Assembly (NCBI GenBank): GCA_033065855.1
Contig: JAVXUO010003108.1
Coordinates: forward strand, 160,264-224,263
Length of the DNA: 64,000 nt
Reading direction: 5' to 3'
Origin: Escallonia rubra
Taxonomy: Eukaryota; Streptophyta; Magnoliopsida; Escalloniales; Escalloniaceae
Shown: positions 13,135 to 26,100 of the stretch, piece after piece
Layout of the letters: the number at the start of each line of letters is the position of its first letter
How positions within the stretch are numbered: the stretch's first letter is position 1
Program-made: the position numbers and the translations under genes
The notes under the pieces: model-generated
What the model was told of the DNA's origin: nothing
Seen by the model: only the letters and a program-made list of their open reading frames with translations
Database searches by the model: none

Positions 13135-13445
13135 GAACACTCATTTATCCCAATAACAAGATAATTTGCAGTAGGATTCAACTTCATGCACCACATCCCT
13201 TTAGTGTTTTTCAACCCCTTTGTCGCTAAAAGCAGAGGGGTTAACTTGTGTTAAGAGTTTACTAAAAGACTAATTTGACAATAGAGAAGGGTTAATAGTA
13301 CATAAACTCATCAAGGCTTTTCTCGTATATGTTGCCCTAGGGTGTCAAGTTTGTAGGGTTTCAAGAACAATGAAGGGAGGCCTTTAGGATTTGATCACAG
13401 AGCAAAAGTTCAAACAAAGAGTACCAGAAGATATACAGGATCGCC

Positions 13446-14738
13446 ATGGATAGGGTCTCAGAGTTGCCAGACTTTGTCATACAACATATACTTTATTTTC
13501 TCTCAGCAAGAGAAGCTGCCCAAACAAGCGTTTTGTCCAAGACATGGCAGCGTACATGGTCTACTTATCCTATTAGCGATTTCGATCTAGTCTACAATGG
13601 CAAACAAGAAACTAGAGACAAGAATTTTATGTTCAAGGACAAGACCCTTGTACGTATAGGAAGATTTAGGCTTTCTGTACGTACTGCAGATAGAAACTTG
13701 GATCCTTTTGTTGAGGAATGTCTTGGAATAGCAGTAAAGAGCGGTGTCAAGGAGCTCGATCTCTCCCTAATGCCTGCGTGTTCATCGCATGAATTGCCTC
13801 AGTCAATCTTCGCGGCCAAGTCATTAACTTCGCTGAAGGTAGAGGGGTTTTCTTTGCGAAAGGTGCAGGCAAGTGGAAACATGATAAAACTCAGCTATCT
13901 AAAGACGCTGATATTGGGACTTGTTTACTTGGATGACAGAACGATCGAAAGTCTAATGTGCAGCTGCCCTTTGATAGAGAAACTCACTCTTTTTTGCTGT
14001 CGAGGGTTGAAGAGTTTGAAGGTGGATGGTAGGCTTCGATACCTCAGGGAACTCAAAGTCTCCATACTGGCAGATTGGTCAGCCAAGAAAGTAGATGTTG
14101 AAGCACAAAGTCTTGAGTCGTTTAGTTACTTCGATGGGGAAGTACCGTGTTTGCTCAACATTGATGCCTCTAGATCTCGAAATCTGAAAAACTGTTATCT
14201 AACTCGTGCGATTGTCACTGACATGTTTCTTCAGAGCCTGGTACCTGAGTTACCCCTCCTAGAGATCTTGACCCTGGAACAATGTCATGAGCTTGCAGAC
14301 ATTACTCTTTCAAGTGATTCTCTCAAGTGCATTTTCCTAACTTATTGCAAGAAGTTAGTTAGTTTCAGAATTGATGCCCCCAGTTTAATTTGGCTTGAAT
14401 ATAGTGGAGAAACAATTCCCTCGTCCTGTTTTACTAATACTTCCAGCCAACTGCGGATTCGATCATGTATAAGGAGCCCAATTAATCTTGACACTTACTG
14501 GTTTCTCAGGTTAAGAGGCTTCCTCGCAAGTTTAAATCCATTTGATGTTTCCTTGAAGTTGTTTATCGAGTGCAAGATCAATAGCTTCAACGTCAAGGAC
14601 TTGAGAGAAGTTTCAGTTCCTCCCAGACCCGAAATACGATCCCTGAGTGTAGTGCTTAAGTCCTCATCAGTTAGGTATCTGGCTCTTCTGGATGGCTTGT
14701 TTTGGAGTTGTCTTCCGAAGAGAACTTCAGTACATTGA
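13446..14738 (+). CDS. F-box / leucine-rich-repeat protein, probably C-terminally truncated
   Basis: Putative substrate-binding subunit of an SCF ubiquitin ligase. The 430-residue single-exon frame starts at ATG 13446. An F-box occupies residues ~3-45 (LPDFVIQHILYFLSAREAAQ, then the usual LSKTWQRTW). Irregular plant-type LRRs follow (LKTLILGLVYLDD, CPLIEKLTLFCCRGLKSL, LPLLEILTLEQCHEL and others). The frame ends just after LLDGLFWSCLPKR, where relatives usually continue another 50-80 residues, so the gene may carry a recent frameshift near 14725 or have lost its tail. The lost tail resembles the degenerate sequence near 16100-16290. No substrate can be predicted. Family call is firm; whether the gene is functional is uncertain. 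Confidence 0.85.
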   Translation: MDRVSELPDFVIQHILYFLSAREAAQTSVLSKTWQRTWSTYPISDFDLVYNGKQETRDKNFMFKDKTLVRIGRFRLSVRTADRNLDPFVEECLGIAVKSGVKELDLSLMPACSSHELPQSIFAAKSLTSLKVEGFSLRKVQASGNMIKLSYLKTLILGLVYLDDRTIESLMCSCPLIEKLTLFCCRGLKSLKVDGRLRYLRELKVSILADWSAKKVDVEAQSLESFSYFDGEVPCLLNIDASRSRNLKNCYLTRAIVTDMFLQSLVPELPLLEILTLEQCHELADITLSSDSLKCIFLTYCKKLVSFRIDAPSLIWLEYSGETIPSSCFTNTSSQLRIRSCIRSPINLDTYWFLRLRGFLASLNPFDVSLKLFIECKINSFNVKDLREVSVPPRPEIRSLSVVLKSSSVRYLALLDGLFWSCLPKRTSVH

Positions 14739-15884
14739 GGAAGTTGATCTTGAATTTACACGGTTAGATGCTCATCTTTGTCTTGCTTTACTTTTCTCTT
14801 CTTAATGCTTTCTCTTCCTCTTTGCAATCCTACCCTCTTTAAGTTTGATCAAGCTGAATTTGTACATCTCAATTTTCTGATATTGCTGAGATGTATATAT
14901 CCCACATGAGCAAATAAGAAATACTGCTTGAATGAGCTTGTAGGCCTCTCCCTTTATTGTCAATTAGTTTTGAGTTGATACTTTCACAGATATGATATCT
15001 TGTCCCGCAAAATCTTGTAGGAAGGTAGTAAATACTTCTGCGCACAGAAGATAGATGTTGATGTTCCTGGGAATGAATTGCTTTGGCACAAGTGGTCGTT
15101 TGGCAAGTAATTTGTCCTACCAGAACTAGCGGAGGAAGAGCAATGCTCGTGGCTTTTTGCATCTCGATCAAGTCTTTCCATACATCTTATTTGTTAAAAA
15201 ATAAGCTTGATTTGTTTTGTTTTATTTTATGTTGGTAGAGTGGTGCCTGAGTGGTCTGTGTTAGTCAGCATAATGAATTTGTGTTCACGGTGCATAAATT
15301 ACAAGTGCATTAGCGTCATGTGATGGTAGATGTAGTGACGAGTAAGTATGTGGAATAGCGTGTTAGTGTTACAATAGAAGGCCATAAAAAGCTAAAGCTA
15401 GTTGATGTTTTAGTCATTCTGCATGATACAAGAGGTAGAGAGATGAAATTCTAAGGTATACTGAGTGTTCGATTCAAGATCTCTCCATCTCTTCCTCCTA
15501 ATTTGCGAGCGTCTGTTTGAGATCTGTCTCCGACGCTGTTTTCCTTCCCTTCTGCTTCTTTTGGTCAGTCACTGTCACCTTTCAAGGTGGCTTTGGGAGA
15601 AAATGTTGGTTGCATTGAAGGTCCAAATCCAAGTGGAACTTTGCTCAGATTTTCAGTACCAGATTGACTTTTCAAGTTGCTTAATTAAGATTGCAAATGT
15701 GCTAGTATTTCAGCATTATTTTTTGGTGGCCAATTCTTTCTTTACACTAACGAGGCCTAAATTGGGGGCTGCACCCTTTAGAATTGCAGCTAAACTTCTT
15801 TTCCTAGATACATGACAACTTATGCCGCATGCAGTAGAAAAGACTAGGTATATGATGACTTGAGAGATGTTTTCCTTCTTCCAA
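14739..15884. other. Spacer downstream of F-box gene
   Basis: AT-rich sequence with scattered stop codons in all frames. I see no gene, RNA or clear transposon in it; short pieces may be decayed remains of the duplicated F-box gene. Confidence 0.4.
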
Positions 15885-16300
15885 AACTCGAAGTGAGAGC
15901 TTCAATGTTTATGACTTGAGAAAATCTTTTGGCTCTTCCGAACATCGAAGTTGTAACCACGAATCTGTTGATTCGTTCCTCGTCATTGAGGCATCGCTTC
16001 TCGAGTTCTCGTGGATGGAGTTGTCTTCTAACGTGTCTGTCAGTTATGCCGAAGCTGATGGTTCATATGTGAGAACCCATACTAGTGGAAAGAAGAAAGT
16101 CAAATTGTTGCACTTCTCATGAGCAGATTAAGCGTTGGCGATGTCACTTAGAAGACGTAAAGTTTTGGAGCCCCATGGCTGACTACCGCCGGTGGCCGCT
16201 TGACTTGCAAGCCTTGGCCGAAGAACTGTCAAAACTCCTAAGAAAATCAGGACATTCTGTCTTAGATTTGGATGTCTTTGAAGTCCATTTCAGTTTTCAG
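15885..16300 (+). pseudogene. Degenerate 3' part of an F-box/LRR gene
   Basis: Around 15905-15935 the sequence reads SFNVYDLRK, matching SFNVKDLRE of the intact neighbour. After a frame change it reads LLALPNIEVV and then RSSSLRH, corresponding to RPEIRSLSVV and KSSSVRY. Further on (about 16130-16290) comes RWRCHLEDVKFWSPMADY followed by WPLDLQALAEELSK, the kind of C-terminal tail seen in this F-box class. Several frameshifts and stops interrupt it and no F-box is present. Most likely a decayed tandem copy of the 13446 gene. Confidence 0.6.
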
Positions 16301-17180
16301 TTTTTGTTATCAGAAAAATCAAAACCTCTTTGAGTTTACTTTTTTAACAAAACTAATGAGTTGTTTGATACAATTTGTTACCTTCGTAAATCACAGCGCT
16401 ACATGGGGAAAAAAAGGAAATTTTGGTTGCCGCACGAGATGTAAGAAGAAGCTACAGCCTCCCTGCCCTCCCACATAGTGGCAATTAATGACCATTACAT
16501 ATGGTGATCCAATGGGCGATGATAAAAAAAAAAGTGCCAGTAAAATTTCACTGAAGATTTTTACAAAAATGTCACCAACTGCATTTAGTCTCTTAGAAAT
16601 CATAAACTGTTCATAAGGGAGATTATAGCGGGGGATCGTGGCAAAAATCTATCCAGAGAAAAGGAAAAAGGGTGGATTGTGTCATCGACAGATTCATACA
16701 CACCTTGGGCTACTTATCTTGTTCGGGATTCTGATGAAACCTGTTTGGCAAAGAATTGGCTCACACAAATTCCACTGCTGAAAAGCACCCAAATGTTACA
16801 TTATGAGGATTTCTACAAGTTTGCGGACAGATCTGATATGAACCACAAGACAGCAGGTCGCGGGCGATCTGGCTTCTTGGATGAATAACTGGATTGACAT
16901 ATCTGCATCTTAAACCACGTAATGCTGCACTTGAAATAGCTTGCCACACACCTAGTAGTACAAACTCGCATAAGCGCCTTGCTAGACGCTCAAGTAATTG
17001 CTTTGTAATCTTAAAAAAACCAGATACTAATATCAGCTTTACTTCTCTGTAGTCTATTAAACACTGCCATTGGAAGATTCAATCCTTCCATTGCCTTGTT
17101 GATCAAACCGGGTTAAATGTTTAGTTCATTTTCTAACTTGACCAGAATCATCTGAAGTTGACATATACTCTTGAAGATTC
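16301..17180. other. Spacer between F-box remnant and RUS3 3' end
   Basis: No gene recognised. A 69-codon open frame near 16679 has no family resemblance. The RUS3 3' untranslated region should lie just below 17181 on the minus strand. Confidence 0.4.
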
Positions 17181-20100
17181 TTAGTCCTTCTTTTCATCCA
17201 AAGACCTTGGCATCCAATTTGCCCTCCACTTGATTGAGGGTGACAAAAGGCGCTCCGTCTTCCACTCTGATGACTGAAGCTGCCAATGTGCGAAACGATT
17301 GTCATAAAAATTAAACAAAGGGGACAGATAGAAGGGTCATACCTAGTATTCACTGTAAGAATATCAGGAAGGATGTACAGATAAAAACTCCAGACCTCGG
17401 CTCGCATAAAATGGAGCATTACTTCATGGTAAGCGCGTTAGATTTACAATTTTTTTCCTTTGAAAGGTCTATAAGTTGTTCGGCTACGGCTAGGTAACTG
17501 TCTTAAACGCAGATATCATCAAGCATAGGTTAGGTTACTACCTTAAATGCAGATATCATCACGCATAGGTCGTAGTAGTGACCCGCGCCTTGGATTTCGT
17601 AATTGTGTGGCTTTATCATGAACTTCTAATCCTATGAATGATCCATATCGCAGACGTTTAATGGCAGACTCGTTTTTCTTCTACTCCCTCTTATTGTATA
17701 GTCAATGACTCAAACCCCTCAGCCTTCTATCGTACCCCTCCCCCCAAAGGAACAATTTAACACAAATTAAGCCTAATTTTCAATTCGTGGAACTGTTATC
17801 GACACCCGGGCGGCCACTACATGTCGTTCAAAGATATTTGAACAAGATAGGACAGAAGAACGCGTCGCCCTATCTTTCTGACGTGTAATCTAACCGCAAA
17901 TACTTGCAAGGGATTATGGCATAAATAGACCAAATCTATTGAAAACTGTGAATGCAGGCAATGATAACAAGTCCAGTTTGTTTAGCGGCGGCTTAATGTT
18001 AACTACTTGAATGTGTCAACAGAATCATTTAATTCTTTTCAGGAAAATAATTTTCAACTATTGTGAATTTCCATATTCACTATAATCAACATCTTTCCCT
18101 CGAATGTTAAGAAATCATAAAATATCATAATAGACGACTGTCGAAATAGTATTTTCTTCTCTGGAACAAATCCATATATACATTGCATGCTAGATATGTT
18201 GATGCACTATCCATTCCATCTGTATATCTTGGTTCAAGTAACATTACTGGGTCAGAGAAGCTGCTTCTTTGCGTTTTTCACAATTCTTTCTCTTGAGTAC
18301 CGTAATTTCTATAACCTTCATTATGGCAAAACAACCCAGTTTTTCTTTTTCAAAAACAATTCAAATTCTTCTTCTCAGTTCTTCCAAAGTAGATGGTGTG
18401 ATACAACTCAACCTTAGTCTTTTTTCATAGCCAATCTTCTCATGTACGATCAACATCTTTCAGAGCGCTTCATGAAATGACCTACATTAGTACTACGTAG
18501 AAAGGTTTCTTAAGTCTTCTTTAAGCCAATTGATGCTTTTCAAGTACCCCTCAACTGTTGTAATAGGTTTTCAGAAAATCAACTGTATCTCGACAGGAAC
18601 GTCTATTTTGATGGATTACACAAAATATTCTTTAAGGTATATCTGTGTGTAAGCTATCCCTACATCTGAGCTAGTTTCCCATCCTTCTCCTGCCACACTT
18701 CCCCACAAAAGGGGGAAATTTTATATTTTTAGCTCCCTAGTGTAATGCTCAAGCAAGGGAAAAACTTAGATGCCGGTTGTAAAGCAAGAGGCTTTCACGT
18801 GCAATGTTCTGGCAGGAAAAGGAACGAAAACAGTATAGAAGATAAAAAAAGTAGTTTAACGTTTAATTTGTGCCAAGTACCCCTTTCAGCATTCCATTCC
18901 AAAGTCAACCCCCAACTTCTTCCTAGACCTTATAGAACCTTTGCATCTTAATATCTAAGTAAAGCATTCGCCACAAAATCCAAAGAGTGCTCTTTAGCTG
19001 CCAAATAATATTTGTGCTTTTGCTCTTTTGAGGGCAGTGTATGTTGATCTTAACAAGAGTGACAGGAACCTTTCATTGTTCAACACTGCATTTTGATCAT
19101 ACACTAATCGAGGTCCTCTTTGTTATTTATACCTACATCATCTACTAAAAATAGCTTGTGAGGGTTAGTGCAGTTAACATTTCCACTAGTTCATAACTGT
19201 TAAGATCTAATGTCCACATTGGACAAGTGAATTAGCAAATTAAGACATGTTGTGTAAGCCTCTCCAGTCTCCACCAATTTTTAATTGGTTTTGGATTGAA
19301 CGCTTCATATGATACAAGAGTAGGTTCTTCAACCTTCCCATCATCCATCTTATATCATGTAAATTTGATCCATATGATTGGCCCAGCCATGCTTGAGAGG
19401 CGTGTTGAGAGTAATGCTCCATCAGATAAGTTTACCTTGCAAAGTGGTATGTGAGTCCTCTGAGCCCAAAACTGAAGGGGAGGAGGTGATTAACACCAAA
19501 AATTCATCTTCTAAATGATGCAATAGCATTGTCCTTAAGTCCACTTCACTTCCTTTGACTCTCTCATCATGCATGCTCTTGACCTACACAACCTATCTGA
19601 ATGGCTTGTATGCATGTAAGTATATATAGGGAGGCTAATCCCCATTAGCGCAAGAAAAAATGCATTTTATCTAGCTGATCTGGGCCTGTCCACTGACATG
19701 GCAGATGGCCCAGATCTCTTTTTTTCTTTCAAAAAATCGCCAAACTGCCCCTTGCAGGAGCGGTCAGTCTGTTTTACCAAAATGGCCCTGCCCCTCCTTC
19801 AGTGCAAAAAAAAAAAAGGGAGTTCCCTACACAAACCGCCCCTTGTTTGCATGGGATATTCTTTTTTTCCTCCTTCCTTCTCTCAACCCCACTCCCCAAC
19901 CCTTCTCCACTTCCCCACCCCTCCCACTACCGGCAGCCCACCTTCCCTCGCCCCTTTCCCCACACAGAGACACACACATTCACAATTACAGAAACACACA
20001 CAAAAACACACCCCGTCACGCACATAGAGTCGCGGCACACGCACACAAGACACATCCAAAGATACACGGACACACACACACACACACGGGCGAAGGGGGA

Positions 20101-23100
20101 GGTGTTTGTCTGTGTATGTGTGTAAGTAATTGTGTCTTTCTGTGTGCGTGTCTGCACAATTGTGTCTATGAGTAGGGAAAGAGGAAGGGAGGGGGGGGGG
20201 GGGGGGGGGACGGGCTGTCGGAGACGGGGGAGAGAGAAAGAAGAAAGAAAAAAGAAAACGCCCCGTTGCAGGGAACTTCCCTTTTTTTCTCCTTTTAAGG
20301 TAGGGGCAGGGGCATTTGGTAAATCGGACAGACCGCCCGCGCAATGGGCGGTTTGGCAATATTTTGAGAAAAAGAAAGAGAAATCTGAGCCGCCCGCAGT
20401 GTTCATCGGGCGTCTAGATCACAGCTTGATAAGATGCATTTGTTCTAGCCTTATGAGGGGATATCAGCCCTCATATATGTATATACATATATATATGACT
20501 TTGGCAAGGTTTCTAGTTTGACACTATTTGAGACACTCATATACCACTACATAATCGGCATTATCACAAAAGTATCTACTTGAGTGATTTCGTGCACCAT
20601 CACAGGCACATATTATGTACCTTGTCTACTGATCTGTGGCTAGAATAATATAGTGATACAATTTTGTACTCAAGTACATTTTTCAACAAACTGGTCACGG
20701 GTTGAATGCTTAAGAATAAGGTACAACGATGCATGTCAAACACATTGTTAAAAGACAACTATAGATGGATTAAACCGATTCTCTTATTATGCTCAGTTGC
20801 ACGGCAGAGCTCAGTCTATGTGGTCAGTTTGTGGGATATAAAGTAACAGTTGGTTAAATAAGGGAGAATAGTACCTTAAGAACGAAGTGCTCATAGTGTT
20901 TATCCATCCATAATTGGCCCTCCAAATGCACAGATTTGTCCTTTTCAACAAGATTTGCCACGACAAGAGCATGCATGAATGCCTGCAAGACATCTCTGGC
21001 TGTCGAATCTTTATGCACTAGAATGCTGATGATCCCGCTTTTCTCAAGTAACAGATACTTTGCTACAAACAGCAAAAAAGGATGACAGACCAAAACAAGT
21101 CATGATAATTTGGTGAATGTTCATGCAAAAGAAAATATTCATAATCCCAACCTTTCTCGTAATAAGATCCTGCAGAAACTAAGAGGTCTGCCCTGTTTGC
21201 AGAAAATGCAAGTCAGTGATATAGTCAAATGCTTGTAGCTTCTGTAGTATTAGGTGCATTGATTTTAGAAAGCAATCAGAGAAGCTGATTGTACTGAAAA
21301 ATCTACCAAATAAATTCAAGCAAATGTCCTAATTTCAAGATACATCCTATTTCTTTGTTTCTAGAGTTGATACTTCTAGAATAAGATGTTATATTTTTTA
21401 AACTGTCCAAAGTACCCACACAGCCAAAAGATTGCTTGAAGTTTACGTCACATAGATCAACAAAAACTGAGTGAATCTGGAAACTTACATTTCCAAGCCG
21501 TCAAGTGAGGAGATCCTCACCCCTAAGCATACCCTTTTGTGCAAGCTCTTAGCATTCTTCGAGCTCCATGCAGAGATCCATGACGGTAAAACACCCTCCA
21601 TGACCGAGACCTGTTTAGGAGAAAGAACTGGCAAAAAGTCCATATAGATGCTTTAATATCAGTTATAGCCAAAGTAAGATGATGAACTATAAATTACCTT
21701 CTGCTTATCTTAAGTGATAAGGCTAATTCTATATTAAAGTTTATACTTCCTCCGTCATTTTAAAGGAGGCCCTCAGTTTGTATGGATTTCGCATTTAACC
21801 CTTTTACACCTAGTGAGTCAGTAACTAAGTTCCATTTTGATGTAATCAAGGGTATGAGAGTTCACGTGACTTTATAGTTTGTAACAGATGGTCCTTTTAG
21901 GGGCATGCTAAATGCGAAGAGATGGTTGAGCTTACAGCTTATTAAACCTCTAAGATGCATGCTGAGGGCGAGGGAGATCTAATGGCTAAAATTGGGTTAT
22001 TCGGTAGATCACTCTACTCATCCATATCTTTGTAGGAGACTACAGGACTGTAGCAGTGATCCACCAAAGAGCAGAGGAGATTTGACTAAGTTGAGTACAT
22101 GTGTTTCAAAATGCCAGGAGTGTATTCCTTTGTATAGCCTCTAGATTTTTTTCACTTTTGTTAGGTTGAGTCTTTTTAACAATTCCAGAACAGTTTCACT
22201 GTAATATCAAGTATGAAAAACGGATGAAGAAAAATCAGCAGATTGAAGAACATGCTCCTTACCTGCACCAGTCTCCATAAAATGCAGCAGAAGGATCGAA
22301 CTTCTTTCACAGTTCAATGTTACTAGTGAAAGGCACCGAACAGCCTTGTAGTTCGCTGCAAACAGCCAGAAAAAGAATTACCATAACCATAGGTAGCATT
22401 AGCTTCTTCCGAATACTGCATTGTGTACTCGAATAGTACAAAAGAAGAGCAGAAGCAGAACTAACCATATATATGAAACAAGGTCAGAGACAAAAACGAA
22501 AACCATATGCCCACTGAGTTTCCCATTGTAACGCGTGCAAGGACCATTCCTAAAGCCATCCCTAACATTGTTGCAAGTGTCTCTTGGCTTCCTTCCTACA
22601 AAAATACAGCATTGATAAAATAAGGGACAGGACTTATAATTAGGTTCATAATTTTCTCAACCACAGCTATTCCGCTACCTTTGCAGATATATCCGCTGCA
22701 TTATTCTGAAGTGCAAAATGTTGTGTCAAAGCAGCTCTAGTTGCTCCACTTGCAACGCCAGCTAAGTAAGAACATAAAACGAGATCATGAGGTCTGAGAA
22801 GCAATACAACAGGGTATTCAGTCACCATGCAAAATTGAGTACAGTCAACTTTCATTTTCAAGCTTAGGTCCCACTTAACATAGTTTGTTAGAAATTTGAA
22901 GTGCAGTCGTAGATGACAATCCAACAATATTATAATAAAAAACCTCTCTGGAATATTAAGTTCAATGGATTCACATACAATCGTCAACCACAAAAGAAGC
23001 ACTATAATGCAATGAGAGTGGTAGAGAGATGGAGGTAATCAGTGTCTGAAAGAGACAGAGAAGTCAGAACTTCCTGGTTTTAAATAAATGAAAATTTTTC

Positions 23101-26100
23101 AAGCAAAGAATTGAAGCAGTTTTCCTGGTAGGGTTGGAAAGAACCCTTTTTGCCACGGGAAAGTCAATTGAACGGAGTGAAATGCAAGCTCTGAATTTCT
23201 GAACACTTATGGATTTTTTTATGCGCTTTTGCAACGAGGGCACATTCTATCTCGTGAGCCATCTGCCAGACATCCAACCCATCATTAAGGGCAAAGTATG
23301 TATATCTGTCTTATCTATCAATTTCCTTTCCATATAAGTATCTGCTTTCCACCTATTGTTCTCAGAAGGGCTTGCTCAAATGCATAGAGAATTGTCCTTT
23401 TGTTTCAACAAGCTCCTCAAGATCGATGACCACCCTTTTGTTATGGCAAACTGCTCCACATTAATGGATTAGCATGGGGCATTCTTTAGTTGATTGGAGA
23501 TGACAAAGGCTGCACATTACATCCTTTCAGTCAATACTGCAATAACCTTTGGCTGGTATGCTGCAGGATGATAAATCTATCACTTCAGCAGTATTTGCAC
23601 CTTATTGACTTTTGCTTCATACCAAAGCCCCTGCCAATTACTGGATTTTTTAAGCCGTCAAAGGCCTAATACAATTGCTGTTTCAGAAGGGCAGGCAATT
23701 TCGACGAATAAGACAAAATTACAAGCCCTTTTGATCCATCCTCCTTTTCCTTGAGCCAAGAAAGCGTAATTGCTTGGCTGAGTGTAGTACCAACCATTAG
23801 TAAAGCTAGACTCCACTAAAGAAGGAAATGAAGTTAAAGCTCTAGACACTGCTGATATCATCAATGGCTTGCACATGGTAAATCTCACGTCCGTCAAGGA
23901 TTGAAGAGAAAAACATGCTTATGAAACTACATACCAACTTCTACTAGACTGCATTCGACAGATCAAAGTGGCGAACCAGGATTTGAACTTCACAAGTGAG
24001 CTGGTTCTTAGCTGCTAACTCCATCCTTGTTGATTGAGTTAACCCATGAAGAAAGGACGCTGTGATATATGGCTAATGAGTTCAAACTTTAGTGTGCAAT
24101 CGCATCCTACCAAGAGCTGACATCTAAGGAAATGACTTGGATGATAAAACCAGTTAAGCTGCAAATTTACTCAACAAAAATATTAGAATTGAAAAAAAAA
24201 TTAAAAAGAAAAAATTCTGCTAATCAACTCTAATCATTAACTTCAATGGGTTGTTCTAGTAAAAGTAAAGGATATCTGTAACTATAAATGACATTTTTAC
24301 TAGTTTCATGTCTACAAAAGTTTACAGAGTGATCAAACATAATCTTATAATTACAATCAACTGACTTAATTCAAATCGTAGTTCTAATTCATATAGAACT
24401 TTGAGGACTTACTAAATGATCTTGATAAGCTCCCTAAGCAGACTATCATCACAAATGCTGAAGGAAATAAAGGAGAAATAAGGTCCATCAACATTCCTGC
24501 ATCAATGTCATATCTTCCATGTCATCCTGATGATACATGACAAAATATACAACAATCTAACGCAAATTACCCACTGGCAGGGTGTAGATCAGACTAGTAT
24601 ACAAGTGAGCAAGATAAGATAGTCCTTAAAATAGAAAAGGATATGGAGCATGCGCACGTGAATGAGGGAACACGGGATTTAAAGATCCAACATCACAAAA
24701 ATAATAGGAAAGTACCTAGATCATTCATGAAATCCGCGACCAGACGCCACATCTTGGGATTACTGTCCAGGTTTGAACCCTGAAATAAAAAAAGAATCAC
24801 AAAGGCTATTGAGCAGTAATTGGTGTAGTGTTTAAATAAATGAAAAAGTACAAAGAAAAGAAAACATGTACTAAAACTGAGTTGCTCCATATCAAGCTTC
24901 AAAAAACCATCATAAAACTACTTTCAGCCGAAACCATATTTCGCTGTCTCGGAAAGATGCATTCGTCCAGACTATGAAGCATAGACACTTCAAATAAGGC
25001 ATTTTAAACTTTATAATCTTCTCTCAATTTATTTTTGTACTGAAGTAGCCTACTAATTGATGTAGATCCATCATGTCATCTGACTAAAACTTTGCGTTGC
25101 AGAAAACTTATTAGATGCCTCTGACGATGTACGAGACACGTAAATAATGCCACATACTAGACATACAATTTTATCGCTGTAGAAGTGGAGGCCAGTACTA
25201 GGAACTAAGCAAAATGTTACTAATTAACTCTAAATGCTCAAAGATATGAATCATATGATCATTATCATCATCCAAGCCTTTGTTCCAAATTAGGCTACAT
25301 GACTTCTTTTCTTCCATTTTGCCAAAAAGCATATGTTCTCTGATAAATTCTTAGCCATCGTTGAGTCTTTTCTCACTACCCCAAGAATCCTGGTCTATTC
25401 CTTCCTTGTCTTACCCCATCAACTTGGCAAAATCACTTCTTCTTAGAAGGGCACATAAAGACCTGTGCTGGATATGAGCGAACCATCTCAAGCAATGTTC
25501 CCTCATCTTTAATTCAATCGGCACCACCCCACCTTCTTGCAAATATTATCATTTCTTATTATATCCCTCCTCGTGTCACTCCACATCCACCTACTCGTTC
25601 GCATTCCGACTAAACATCTTATGAGTCTGGTGTTTCTTAGTTTCCAACATTCTGAACCATACAACATTGTTGGCTTAACTGCCATCTTGTCTGGTATAAT
25701 TTCCCCTTCAACTCGAGAGGAATGTTGACATTCAACGGCATGCCAGACGCAGACCTCCACTTTAGCCATCATGCTCTTGTCATATGGGCAACGCATTGTC
25801 AGTCTCTCCCTTCTTGTGCATCATTTATCCAAGACACATAAAAATATCTTCTTTAGGTATTTGTTAACCATCCTACTAACCTCATCCCCAGACCTCCTCC
25901 TAGAGTTACTAAAATTTCATTCTAAGTACTCCACACTAAACCACTTAGCTTTAATCTTTTGGATTCTAAAGTACTTCTTCAAACTCTAACTTAACATCTA
26001 GTCTCATCAACTAATACCATATCATCCGCAACAATATGCTCGCACATAATTAATGAGCATGCATATAAATTATACGCACACACATACAACAAAGACAAGC

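Larger units (their letters stand above)
11286..13445. other. Intergenic spacer, UPS to F-box gene
   Basis: Holds the UPS 3' untranslated region (roughly to 11600), a degenerate inverted-repeat element (11633-12549) and an AT-rich MITE (12751-13134). No further host gene is apparent. Confidence 0.6.

Noticed and set aside
16679-16888. 69-codon open frame between F-box remnant and RUS3
   Set aside because: Short, without homology I can recognise and without supporting gene structure.
17491-17570. Possible start of a CRISPR-like or satellite array
   Set aside because: Only two 40-bp units with no spacers, in a plant intron; a simple tandem duplication.
19698-20521. Open frames up to 159 codons on both strands
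   Set aside because: They are produced by the CA/TG repeats and G tract of the foldback element; the mirrored frames on the two strands are expected from its inverted repeats.
23000-24400. Possible further RUS3 exons or an unrelated gene in a long intron
   Set aside because: Exons 24413-24496 and 22679-22761 join directly in phase and match the family without extra residues; nothing else coding was recognised.
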